DNA from: an uncultured Rhizobiaceae bacterium
GTDB lineage: Bacteria; Pseudomonadota; Alphaproteobacteria; Rhizobiales; Rhizobiaceae
Length of the DNA stretch: 64,000 nt
Reading direction: 5' to 3'
Assembly (NCBI GenBank): GCA_958296345.1
Contig: CATQIJ010000015.1
Location: forward strand, 36,747-100,746
Part shown: one piece after another, positions 48,863 to 57,297 of the stretch
Position numbering within the stretch: position 1 is the first letter of the stretch
Layout: every line of letters begins with the position of its first letter
Notes under the pieces: generated by a model
The model's input: the letters and a program-made list of their open reading frames with translations, nothing else
What the model was told of the DNA's origin: nothing
Database searches by the model: none
Translations under genes and position numbers: made by a program

Positions 48863-49036
48863 CTATAATTGAGATTCTGACGCCTGAAGCCGAGCAATAA
48901 ACGTTTCAGATATCTCTAATTCATTTTCTCGAGCGTATTTTTCAATCGCCGCGCAAAGGTTAGACACATCCCCTTCTAATAAAGCACGATTTAAAGTTAA
49001 AATATCTGCACTAGAAATTTTGATGTTTTGATCCAT
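48863..49036 (-). CDS. Small uncharacterised helical protein
   Basis: A 57-residue product from the ATG at 49036 (MDQNIKISSADILTLNRALL), or 66 residues from 49063. It is predicted mostly helical and acidic (AIEKYARENELEISETF), with no signal peptide or membrane helix. I do not recognise a family. It is divergent from the XRE regulator at 49253, and the intergenic space holds palindromes, so it may be under that regulator's control. Confidence 0.5.
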   Translation of the reverse strand: MDQNIKISSADILTLNRALLEGDVSNLCAAIEKYARENELEISETFIARLQASESQL

Positions 49037-49177
49037 AAGAACCTCAGATTTTAAAACACCCATAAATCAATTAATTGAAGTCGCAACACTTACGCGCTAT
49101 ACTCCCACCCAAATCAGACTCACGAACGTTTCTTGTATATGTTATTAACCATGGGTTACAATAAATATAAACACATT

Positions 49178-49197
49178 ATGCGTAATAATTTACGCAT
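49178..49197. promoter_or_regulatory. palindromic operator candidate 1
   Basis: ATGCGTAA and TTACGCAT are perfect 8-bp inverted arms around a TAAT spacer. The site lies between the divergent small gene and the XRE regulator, 56 bases before the regulator start, and fits a dimeric HTH repressor site. Confidence 0.55.
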
Positions 49198-49210
49198 GTC
49201 AACAAAATGA

Positions 49211-49238
49211 TACGTATATATTTACTTATATTACGTAC
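49211..49238. promoter_or_regulatory. operator candidate 2 (imperfect palindrome)
   Basis: TACGTATATA and TATATTACGTA form imperfect inverted arms sharing the TACG/CGTA half-site with the palindrome at 49178-49197. It lies 15 bases before the XRE start and could mediate autorepression. Confidence 0.4.
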
Positions 49239-49252
49239 TTTAGGTAAGAATA

Positions 49253-49681
49253 TTGACCGATACTTTCTCTGATAGAATAATTCAACTACGTGGAACTAAA
49301 TCTCGACGAGAATTAGCGGCGGCAATTGATATGACTGAAGGTGCAATTCGTTCTTATGAAAACGGTACATCACCTTCGTTGGAAGCCGCTCTTAAAATTG
49401 CAAGTCACTTCGATGTTTCCCTTGATTGGCTTGCTGGACGTCAAGGATTTACTCTTTCATCGGGGCCTGTAGAGTTCGATGAGAACACTCGAAAAACAAT
49501 AACAAAAGCAGGTGAGTTGCTTAGAACAATCTCTAAAAAATCCAAACGTATTTTAATCGACCCGGATGATCTATCTACGGTATTTACTGAACTGCTTACA
49601 TATTCAATTCAGCAAAATGCGAATGGCGGTGAAATGGATAATATTGTCGATTTTCAATTTCAGCGTAATGTGCGTCGATAA
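49253..49681 (+). CDS. XRE-family helix-turn-helix transcriptional regulator
   Basis: A 142-residue protein with an N-terminal Cro/CI-type HTH (about residues 6-62, with SRRELAAAIDMTEGAIRSYE and LKIASHFDVSLDWLAGR). A C-terminal helical region of about 75 residues has no recognised domain. The TTG start at 49253 is used because AGGTAAG precedes it closely and it matches the HTH boundary. The 3' end overlaps the convergent GNAT gene by 86 bases. Palindromes just upstream suggest autoregulation and control of the divergent small gene. Targets unknown. Confidence 0.82.
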   Translation: MTDTFSDRIIQLRGTKSRRELAAAIDMTEGAIRSYENGTSPSLEAALKIASHFDVSLDWLAGRQGFTLSSGPVEFDENTRKTITKAGELLRTISKKSKRILIDPDDLSTVFTELLTYSIQQNANGGEMDNIVDFQFQRNVRR

Positions 49682-50212
49682 AGGGTTGTAGTTTTTTAAT
49701 TAACTTCAGCGGATCTGGATAAACAAAACCAGACTCTGGAATTGCAATATCCTCAATAATGCGGTCACGTCGTACCGACCGTACAAAACCAAGCATCCTA
49801 TACCAACGTTGGATTTTGTTCTGATCAAATGCCCAGCAACCCATCGTTGTAATATTCTGACTTATCAAGTATCGCGCCATTGTTGAAATAATAAGAGGCC
49901 CTGTTACACCTCCTCTATATTCTGGCAAAACATACGCGGCCTGTAATTCACCAGCTGCATCAAGCGCTTTATCTTTATTAGGCTCGCAATAACCAAAGCC
50001 AATAACCACACCTTGATTAGTTTTTAAAGAAAACAGACCTTTGCCTGGCTTTTTTTTCCTCTATCACCCGGTTCCATTGAATAGAGCGATACTCTACAGT
50101 ACGAGCCAGATGAACCGCCTCTGGAATGAAGTCGTAAACCTCTTTCCAACATTGAACATGAATATTACTAATTATAGGTATTTCTTTTTTTTGTGGAAAA
50201 ATCTATATTCAC
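49596..50212 (-). pseudogene. GNAT-family N-acetyltransferase, broken by two one-base insertions
   Basis: The intact part (137 codons from 50009) contains the acetyl-CoA-binding region (AAYVLPEYRGGVTGPLIIST) and the C-terminal GNAT fold. Upstream sequence on the same strand encodes the missing N-terminus. Two A8 runs (plus-strand T8 at 50050-50057 and 50185-50192) each need to lose one A. The frame then runs from a GTG at 50212 (after GGAGGGG) as MNIDFSTKKEIPIISNIHVQ, through RVIEEKKPGKGLFSLKTNQG into VVIGFGYCEP. The result is 204 residues, a normal single-domain size. Substrate unknown. True decay, slippage-driven switching or consensus error are all possible. Confidence 0.72.
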
Positions 50213-50244
50213 AATAATAACCCCTCCATTAGAGAGAGTATTCT

Positions 50245-50412
50245 ATGAATATACCTGGAATAGACAAAAAAATATCTACGATGCGCACAAAATCTGTGAA
50301 GATAAACTGGCGAATATTAATCTTCATACTATTTTATATGATTAGCGTTGTAATAGCATTTTTGTTGGGAAGCCATTTTGGGGCTGATATCCTACCTGTT
50401 TATAAATTCTAA
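50245..50412 (+). CDS. Small single-span membrane protein (55 residues)
   Basis: An ATG at 50245 preceded by AGAGAGAG opens a 55-residue frame with a basic N-terminal half (KKISTMRTKSVKINW) and one hydrophobic helix (RILIFILFYMISVVIAFLLG), ending in DILPVYKF. The features fit a small inner-membrane protein with cytoplasmic N-terminus. It is divergent from the GNAT gene and overlaps the end of the convergent sensor gene by 21 bases. No family recognised; coding status rests on the ribosome binding site and helix only. Confidence 0.5.
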   Translation: MNIPGIDKKISTMRTKSVKINWRILIFILFYMISVVIAFLLGSHFGADILPVYKF

Positions 50413-51158
50413 AAACACTGAAATAAAAGGGTATTTATTATTTCGAATCCAATAAATGCGTGCGTCTAGCAACCCAATCTTGATAATTTCAGTGCCTTTT
50501 ACGGGAAGATTTGCAGCATTCATTATCTCTTTAAAATCTTCACTTAATTCTACACCTACTGGATATTGTGAAATTATGTTTCCTGATAAATCTGTAAGCA
50601 GACTAAAGCATTGAAGACAATCTTGAGTTTCGCCCGTAACGACTAATGTAGAGGGCGTGATGATTGCCGTTATACACCAATGGGCTTACCGTCTTTCCAT
50701 ACAGCTCTAGCGATTGGAAGAAATGGGATACCAGAGGTCTTACCCGCAACAGGTTTATCAATAATCAAATGATCCTCATCGGCTTCCATGGCTTTAATAA
50801 AGTAACTACGAGTTGCTAAGTTTACATCCGGCACGGGACTAGAGAATGAATCGAACGTTAGTTTGCCGTCTTCAGATATGAAAATAATTGCCCTAACACC
50901 ATCTAGATGATCAACAGTATTTCCAAGTAACTCGTGCGCCTCATCTTCTGTAAGATCAACGCGTTTAATAAGTTCTGCCATACCAGACAACGCAATGTTT
51001 GCTTGTCCAATGATCAAGGAAGCGTGATAATCTACAACTCTAGCGTGAGCGCGTATTTCTTCGTTTGTAAAATTTCCAAATGAACTCTCAAATACACTTG
51101 AAACAATCGATATGTAAAATACAAATAAAAGAACTAAATTATACTTGATGAAATTCAT
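50392..51158 (-). pseudogene. Periplasmic PDC/Cache-like sensor protein, broken by one base
   Basis: The first frame (ATG 51158, MNFIKYNLVLLFVF) has one N-terminal membrane helix and a PDC-type extracytoplasmic domain. The domain shows VRAIIFISEDGKLTFDSF, the NLATRSYFIKAMEADEDHLI segment and KPVAGKTSGIPFLPIARAVW. It ends at TAA after KPIGV. Restoring one base near 50673 gives KPIGVITAIITPSTLVVTGE and continues 84 codons to 50392, totalling 255 residues. No kinase, methyl-accepting or GGDEF output domain follows, so even restored it is a sensor-only protein. A CLQC pair lies in the distal part. Confidence 0.68.
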
Positions 51159-51311
51159 TAACAATATACCTTCAGCAAACTCTTCTCATCATAAACAAAA
51201 TTTAGCACAAATATAAAGAAAATTCTTGTGAGCATATATTTTTAACACAAATCACGGTGGCAGTTTGCATTTTTACTAATGAATTTTGCTATGCTCTTAT
51301 AACACAAACAA

Positions 51312-51342
51312 TAAAAAGCCCCCTTGCTTTCACAAGAGGGCC
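51312..51342 (-). terminator. rho-independent terminator of the acyltransferase-JmjC operon
   Basis: On the minus strand GCCCTCTTG pairs with CAAGGGGGC (one U-G pair) around a 6-base loop, followed by TTTTTAT. It lies about 48 bases past the stop of the JmjC-like gene. Confidence 0.85.
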
Positions 51343-51389
51343 AATATTGTCGCCTCAGTTTCAGAGTGCACCAGCATTATAGTATAGAA

Positions 51390-52325
51390 TCAACTTTTCA
51401 CATATGCATCTATATCCACGATGCCTGTTTTTGATTTTGGATCGACTTTAAAATCAACTTTGCGAACGACTTGATTTTTCTTATCTAGCTTTAACTTACG
51501 CCAACCAACAGCCATGGCAGCTTTAGGATAGACTGACCATTTGTTGGTGCTCTGCGAAGGTTCACTAACCCCGAACTTACGTCGTAGAACGCCATTGGCA
51601 TAGTTGACCGCAAATTGTTTGCGTAAGTCGCTTGTCCAATGTTCTGTCGTCACTGAAATATTTAAACAATCTTCATTTTCAACGCGGTGTGGGCAATTAA
51701 GCGGCCAATGCACCATTTCACCTGGTTTAAGGTCATAAACCTGCGCCCCATCATCAAACGAGCGTTCGTATGGAATTTCTTCTTCTGTCTCACCCAGAAT
51801 AATAGACTCTAAGCTCTCAGGCTTTAAATAAGGTGCTTCATTAGGGTAAACGTAAACACGCTTTTTACCTTCAACTTGCCAAAGCGACTGACCTGGCACA
51901 TCTGCATGATAAAAAACCTGAACTTTTGGAGATGAAACCAGAATGCCCATTTTGCGTTTGAATGTTTCAAAACCAGGAACATAGCCTTCAAACTCGTCAA
52001 AGATTTTGTTTAGTAACTTGCCATATTCTGGATCAACGGTTTCAACAGCGCGCATATTAAGCCACATACGACCACGTTCGATTGCATCAATAACCTCTGC
52101 GCCAGAAAAACCTTCTTTTGTACCCTCACGCCAAAGTGGATTTTCCACATCATAGCCCATCGTGGTAATATTGTATTTTTCGCTTGGATATTGATCAACG
52201 AGTTTGCTTAAGCGCTCTTTTGTGAAGAGACCTGTTTCGCTCAAGCGGTGATGTAAAAGAAGCGAAACTTGGCTGAAATTATCAGCATATTCCGGCTTCC
52301 AATCTGAAATAATGGATTTGTTCAT
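51390..52325 (-). CDS. JmjC/cupin-like domain protein (putative Fe(II)/2-oxoglutarate oxygenase)
   Basis: A 311-residue cytosolic protein. The double-stranded beta-helix core shows the metal-binding triad pattern HXD (His140, Asp142 in VFYHADVPGQSLWQVEG) and a distal His213 in LNCPHRVEN. The sequence between contains GKKRVYVYP, as in JmjC-type hydroxylases. No membrane segment or signal peptide is visible. It is 83 bases downstream of the OlsF-like acyltransferase on the same strand and upstream of a shared terminator. I infer a hydroxylase acting on the neighbour's lipid product or precursor. The family also hydroxylates proteins and small molecules, so the substrate is open. Confidence 0.78.
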   Translation of the reverse strand: MNKSIISDWKPEYADNFSQVSLLLHHRLSETGLFTKERLSKLVDQYPSEKYNITTMGYDVENPLWREGTKEGFSGAEVIDAIERGRMWLNMRAVETVDPEYGKLLNKIFDEFEGYVPGFETFKRKMGILVSSPKVQVFYHADVPGQSLWQVEGKKRVYVYPNEAPYLKPESLESIILGETEEEIPYERSFDDGAQVYDLKPGEMVHWPLNCPHRVENEDCLNISVTTEHWTSDLRKQFAVNYANGVLRRKFGVSEPSQSTNKWSVYPKAAMAVGWRKLKLDKKNQVVRKVDFKVDPKSKTGIVDIDAYVKS

Positions 52326-52408
52326 ATTATTAACTCCCTAACTACCTGTCAGGAGCGTGATAACAAAGAAGTGTTGAAGTCTGTTTTAGCTAGTCACTAA
52401 AATTGTAA

Positions 52409-54214
52409 CTATCTGCCTGAAAGAAAAGATTTAGCACCTTCATCGCCAAAATAGCGGGTTAAGAGTGAACTGCTAATGTTTTCAATTTCGAGAATAGTTA
52501 TGCTAGTTGTTGCACCATCAAGTTCTTTCCATTCACCAAAGCCGATGTATTTACAGCCCACATTGGCATAGTGACGGAATAAAACGGGCAGACTACGCTG
52601 ACCACCCTCAAAGCCAGAAACAATATTTCCAAGCTTCGAATAATCGCCACAGCCCTCCTCTAGTTGATTTATTTTCACTTCGCGAGGGATTTCTAAATCA
52701 AGAGCACGTTTAGGAGTAATGAACCCATCCATTTTTTTGTCATGCCAGTGGCGCATAACAAAACGTCGTAATAATTCGCGTGAAACAGGGTTGAAATTTT
52801 GACCCATAGTGACCGGGCCAAAGAGGTATTTAATCTTCTTATTTTTACGAGGTACTTCCAAGATAGCACGCCATAGTAACATGAGCGGTGAATAGCTTTT
52901 TTGATACTCAGGTAAGATTGCAGCTCGCCCTAATTCCATCGAATTTGGTAACAAGTCTTCAAAATTTGATGTCAGATCAAATATACTACTGGTCACGAGA
53001 TTATCTGAAGAAACAGGTCTTTTTACAGGATCAGGCAGAGTGTACCGATAAACACCTACAACGTTTTGCTTAGTATCATCCCATAGCACTAGGTGGCTAT
53101 AAAACGCATCAAATTTATCTTGGAGCTCTGATGGGTCGCTAACGTTAGTTTGTGAAGCATAAGCAGCAAAACGCACTTCGCAAATCATATCCATTAAAGC
53201 ATCTGAGGCACCATTTTCAGACTGATAGATGGTGTATCCATTTTGTTTGATGAGTACTTCATGGCCCTTTAATATTTTGTGCGCATATTTTCCGTTGATT
53301 GGCACGGGCTTGCGAAGAGCTATTTTGCTTTCAACCTCAGTTCTCAATTCAGGCGCAATAAGTTGCGGAATATCAGGAACTTTTGGCGTTCCAGTTTTGA
53401 GTGCATAAACGAGGCTTCTAGAAAAAGCTCCGACAGAAACACTGCGAGACACCCTTGCTAACTGCCTGCTTGAAACGGGTTCACCTACTTTGAATGTAAA
53501 GTCGTGTCCGCCGCGCAAAAACTCACGTAACAACATGTAAGTGCGAATACGGGGGTGAATAAGACCAGAGATATTAAACATCATTGAATTTCGACCGCTA
53601 ATGTAAAGCGGCACCATTTCACCGCCGCTTACTTCAACGAACTTACGAACTTGATCTGTCCAATCACTATCAGAAATTGTCCAATCAGAGGTTTTTAAGT
53701 GTGAACAGATACGGCCTGGGAAAAGTGCCAAATCCCCTCCATCGCGTAGATGTTTTAATGCTGTTGCAATCGACTTGCGATTTTGCCCTCTGCTATCGGC
53801 TGCTCCAAATGGATCAACAAAAAGCAATCTCGGATCATCTAGCTGCGTCGCCGCTAAAAGCTTGTTTGCAAAAATCTTAATATTTGGGCGATAACGCGTA
53901 AGAAGCTGAAAAAGAGCAAATGCGTCTGGCAAACCATAAGGGTGGTTGGCGACAAAGACCTTTGGCTTATCATCTAGTCTTTCAAGAACTTCAGGGTTTT
54001 CAATATCCCACTTGATATCCACACGTTTAAATAATTCATCAATTATTGTGCCCGCATCTGGCCAAGGGCGACCAATCTCTTCCATCAGTGCGTTCATCTT
54101 AGAAACACCGACTATTTTTTCTATTGCAGCAATTAAAAGAGGATTACCCGCATCCTCTGCAAGGCCAAGCACTTTTCTGCTAGATAGATAAGGTTTGTCG
54201 AAATCGGTTTTCAT
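52409..54214 (-). CDS. Two-domain acyltransferase, OlsF-like (putative amino-acid lipid synthase)
   Basis: A 601-residue fusion. The N-terminal half is a PlsC-type O-acyltransferase with NHPYGLPDAF (His91, Asp97; HX5D rather than the usual HX4D) and LFPGR (165-168). The C-terminal half is an OlsB-type GNAT N-acyltransferase with MELGRAAILPEYQKSY (Glu427) and MLLWRAI. In OlsF the two halves together make ornithine lipid: the GNAT half N-acylates ornithine and the PlsC half adds the second acyl chain. Ornithine is therefore the likely acceptor, though glycine- or lysine-type lipids are possible. First gene of a two-gene operon with the JmjC-like gene. Confidence 0.8.
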   Translation of the reverse strand: MKTDFDKPYLSSRKVLGLAEDAGNPLLIAAIEKIVGVSKMNALMEEIGRPWPDAGTIIDELFKRVDIKWDIENPEVLERLDDKPKVFVANHPYGLPDAFALFQLLTRYRPNIKIFANKLLAATQLDDPRLLFVDPFGAADSRGQNRKSIATALKHLRDGGDLALFPGRICSHLKTSDWTISDSDWTDQVRKFVEVSGGEMVPLYISGRNSMMFNISGLIHPRIRTYMLLREFLRGGHDFTFKVGEPVSSRQLARVSRSVSVGAFSRSLVYALKTGTPKVPDIPQLIAPELRTEVESKIALRKPVPINGKYAHKILKGHEVLIKQNGYTIYQSENGASDALMDMICEVRFAAYASQTNVSDPSELQDKFDAFYSHLVLWDDTKQNVVGVYRYTLPDPVKRPVSSDNLVTSSIFDLTSNFEDLLPNSMELGRAAILPEYQKSYSPLMLLWRAILEVPRKNKKIKYLFGPVTMGQNFNPVSRELLRRFVMRHWHDKKMDGFITPKRALDLEIPREVKINQLEEGCGDYSKLGNIVSGFEGGQRSLPVLFRHYANVGCKYIGFGEWKELDGATTSITILEIENISSSLLTRYFGDEGAKSFLSGR

Positions 54215-54358
54215 AGTGATTTGGTATATACTTTTAACTGCGAAAGACTCATATAAATAAGTCTTTTATGTTATCTTAATAACAAGCAAATGACTGTTAC
54301 ACAACGTTAGGTTTGTATATAGTTGCACTAAAAACATTGACCTACAAAGAGACCTGAT

Positions 54359-56122
54359 ATGAGATTTTTAGTTCAAAATATTTTTTCTGTTTTATTGAAA
54401 ACAATAATTGCTTTAATTTTAAGTCTCCAAGTTGCCCAAGCACAAGATGTTGCTGATAGTATTGCACCTGAATTCTCATCTGGCGTAACTCAAAAAGAGC
54501 TCGTTAAAGCCAAGAGCCAGATGGCTGTGGCCGCCAACCCTTATGCAAGCAACGCTGGTTATAATACACTTAAAAAAGGCGGCAATGCGATGGTTGCCGT
54601 GCAAACGGTACTTGGTCTGGTTGAACCACAATCATCTGGTCTTGGTGGCGGAGCTTTTTTAGTTTATTTTGACGCCGTCCAAAACAAACTAACAACCTAT
54701 GATGGACGTGAAACAGCCCCTAAAGCGTCAACGCCTGATATGTTTTTGGATGCTAATGGTAATCCAATAGGATTCTTTGACGTAGTGATTGGCGGACGGT
54801 CTGTTGGAACGCCGGGTACCGTCAAGCTTCTACATGAAACACATAAAAAATACGGCAAACTTAAATGGTCGGAAGTTATTGCACCTGCCGTTGAACTAGC
54901 AGAAAAAGGCTTCAAGCTTTCGCCCCGTCTTAACGCCTTAATTTCCCGTTCAGCGGAAAGCTTATATAAATATCAGCCAACACGGAATTGTTTTTTAAGT
55001 GAAGAAGGTGTACCGCTTTTTGTTGGAACAATTGTAACGAACAAAGAATACGCTAGTACCTTACGCGCTATAAGCAAGGGTGGTGCTGATGCTTTTTACA
55101 AAGGTGAATTAGCAAAACGCATTGTTAACACCGTTCAAAACGCACATGGAAACCCAGGTCGCTTATCACTGGAAGACTTGAGCGACTATAATATTATTGA
55201 ACGTGAACCAGTTTGTTATCGCTACCGAAATCACGATGTTTGCGGTATGGGACCACCCTCCTCTGGTGCGCTTACAGTTGGGTAAATTTTGGACCTTGTC
55301 GAAGCTTACGATCTTAAAGCATATGGCGCTGGCAACCCTGAGAGCTGGCGTATTATTGGCGATGCTACACGCTTGGCTTTTGCTGATCGTGGGATGTATA
55401 TGGCGGATAGCGACTTTGTGAAAATGCCAAAAGGACTTTTAAACCGTTCCTACTTGTGGGATCGAAGTCAGGATCTTATTCGTGATGATGCTTTGGGAAT
55501 AAATGATGTAGATGCAGGCAAACCACCGTTTGACCATGCTTTGAATTTATCGCCAGATAACTCGCTAGAACTTCCCTCTACCAGTCACTTTTCTATTGTC
55601 GACCAAGAAGGCAATGTTGTTTCCATGACAACAACCATAGAAAATGGTTTTGGTTCCCGTTTGATGGTGGGAGGTTTCTTACTCAACAATGAGCTTACAG
55701 ACTTCTCATTTGTGCCTGAAGTTGATGGTAAACCAGTTGCGAATGCTATTGAGCCTGGCAAGCGTCCGCGCTCCTCTATGGCGCCTACGATTGTTATGAA
55801 GGATGGCAAACCTGTTCTAGCAATTGGCTCTCCAGGCGGCAGTAGAATTATCCCTTACGTAACTAAAACATTAATCGCATGGTTTGATTGGGACAAAAAT
55901 ATCCAACAGGCCATTGAGTTACCTCACTTGGCAAATCGGTTTGGTACTTATGATGTTGAAAAAAATACGGCTGCAGAAAAACTAATTCCTGCACTTGAGG
56001 CATACGGTTATAAGGTAGAGATACGAGATTTAAATTCCGGCCTGCACGGAATTGAAATTACCTCCAATGGGCTAGAAGGCGGTGCAGATACAAGGCGCGA
56101 AGGAATAGCACTTGGAGATTAA
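54359..56122 (+). pseudogene. ggt: Gamma-glutamyltransferase interrupted by an in-frame TAA
   Basis: Cleaves gamma-glutamyl bonds of glutathione in the periplasm. The product would have 587 residues: signal peptide (LKTIIALILSLQVAQA), large-chain part (MVAVQTVLGLVEPQSSGLGG and SGLGGGAFLVYFDA), and small chain with the nucleophile region LPSTSHFSIVDQEGNVVSMT and GGFLLNNELTDFSF. A TAA (55283-55285) interrupts PPSSGALTVG*ILDLVEAYDL exactly where family members have Gln (CAA to TAA, one transition). The remainder stays in frame. As read, only an inactive large-chain fragment would form, since the catalytic Thr lies beyond the stop. Confidence 0.9.
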
Positions 56123-56123
56123 T

Positions 56124-56351
56124 CTACGAACGGATAATCCGGCGCATATTATCGAGTAAACGATCTTGTTCTTTCGACATAGCTTCAATTTCTGCGGCGT
56201 ATTTTGGTTCTTCAATATCTAAACGTTGAGCAATAATTGACATTAGGTTGTCTGTGCTTTCAGACAATGCGCTCACTCGAGCTATCATGCGGGCTTTTGT
56301 ACAAAGTGCTTGGGAAGGTGGATATTCAATTTCACTTGCGGGGCGGATCAT
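56124..56351 (-). CDS. Small conserved alphaproteobacterial protein
   Basis: A 75-residue, mostly helical protein (MIRPASEIEYPPSQALCTKA then LMSIIAQRLDIEEPKYAAEI). It has no signal peptide, membrane segment or recognised domain. It converges on ggt, with only one base between the stops. Coding status is supported by its reasonable start context and composition. Function unknown. Confidence 0.6.
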   Translation of the reverse strand: MIRPASEIEYPPSQALCTKARMIARVSALSESTDNLMSIIAQRLDIEEPKYAAEIEAMSKEQDRLLDNMRRIIRS

Positions 56352-56531
56352 GTGAATTCCTCGAATTAGTTACGCAATACATTAACGCTATGAAAGCCTT
56401 ATGCTACTAGAGTGCCTCAGCATGGTTAAAAATCCATAAAGAGCTTCATTAAAATCCTAGGGAGTAATATGCTTTTCAAGCTTGAGTTAGCGTGCTAAGT
56501 CAAAAACTGATTAACATTAAAGGCTTAAGCC

Positions 56532-57296
56532 GTGTCTGAAAAACTAGCCTTCCTTGCAAGCGAAACGCAAGATGCCCAAGCTGCTCTTGAAAAGCTTGTT
56601 TCAATATATGGGAATTGCGATCCAAAAGACGCAACCTCGATTGTCGCTTTGGGCGGCGATGGTTTCATGTTGCAAACACAACATAACTTCATGAACTCTG
56701 GCCTTGCGATTTACGGAATGAACAAGGGAACTGTTGGCTTTTTAATGAATGAGTTTAAGCCAGACAACCTTAAACAACGTGTCTCGAGTGCTTTAAAAAG
56801 CAAAATCAGGCCTTTAGCGATGCGGGCAACTGACATGGAAGGTAATGTCCATGAGGCTATAGCTATCAATGAAGTATCGCTTCTACGTCAATCCTATCAA
56901 GCAGCAAGCCTTTCAATTACAACCGATGGTAAAGAGCGACTAGAGGCACTTATATGTGACGGTGTTCTTGTTGCTACACCAGCAGGTTCGACAGCATATA
57001 ACCTATCAGCGCATGGCCCTATCCTGCCCCTTGGCGCACCTCTTCTGGCTCTTACGCCGGTAAGCCCATTTAGACCTCGCAGATGGCGCGGTGCTTTATT
57101 GCCCAATACTGTTGAGGTAATTATCAAAGTGAACGACCCAGATAAGCGTCCCGTTAATGCGGTTGCTGATCATACAGAAATAAAATCTGTAAAAGAAGTT
57201 TGTATCAAACTTGATATGGAGAACTCAGGTTTAATACTGTTTGACCCAGATCACTCTTGGGACGATAGAATATTAGCTGAACAGTTTCAGTATTAA
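56532..57296 (+). CDS. nadK: NAD kinase
   Basis: Phosphorylates NAD to NADP. The 254-residue product, started by GTG, shows the GGDG motif (IVALGGDGFMLQTQH), YGMNKGTVGFLMNEF, the LICDGVLVATPAGSTAYNLS signature and the HGPILPLGAPLLALTPVSP segment. Length fits the short alphaproteobacterial NAD kinases. Complete; its stop is one base from the end of the convergent DUF2336 gene. Confidence 0.95.
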   Translation: MSEKLAFLASETQDAQAALEKLVSIYGNCDPKDATSIVALGGDGFMLQTQHNFMNSGLAIYGMNKGTVGFLMNEFKPDNLKQRVSSALKSKIRPLAMRATDMEGNVHEAIAINEVSLLRQSYQAASLSITTDGKERLEALICDGVLVATPAGSTAYNLSAHGPILPLGAPLLALTPVSPFRPRRWRGALLPNTVEVIIKVNDPDKRPVNAVADHTEIKSVKEVCIKLDMENSGLILFDPDHSWDDRILAEQFQY

Positions 57297-57297
57297 A

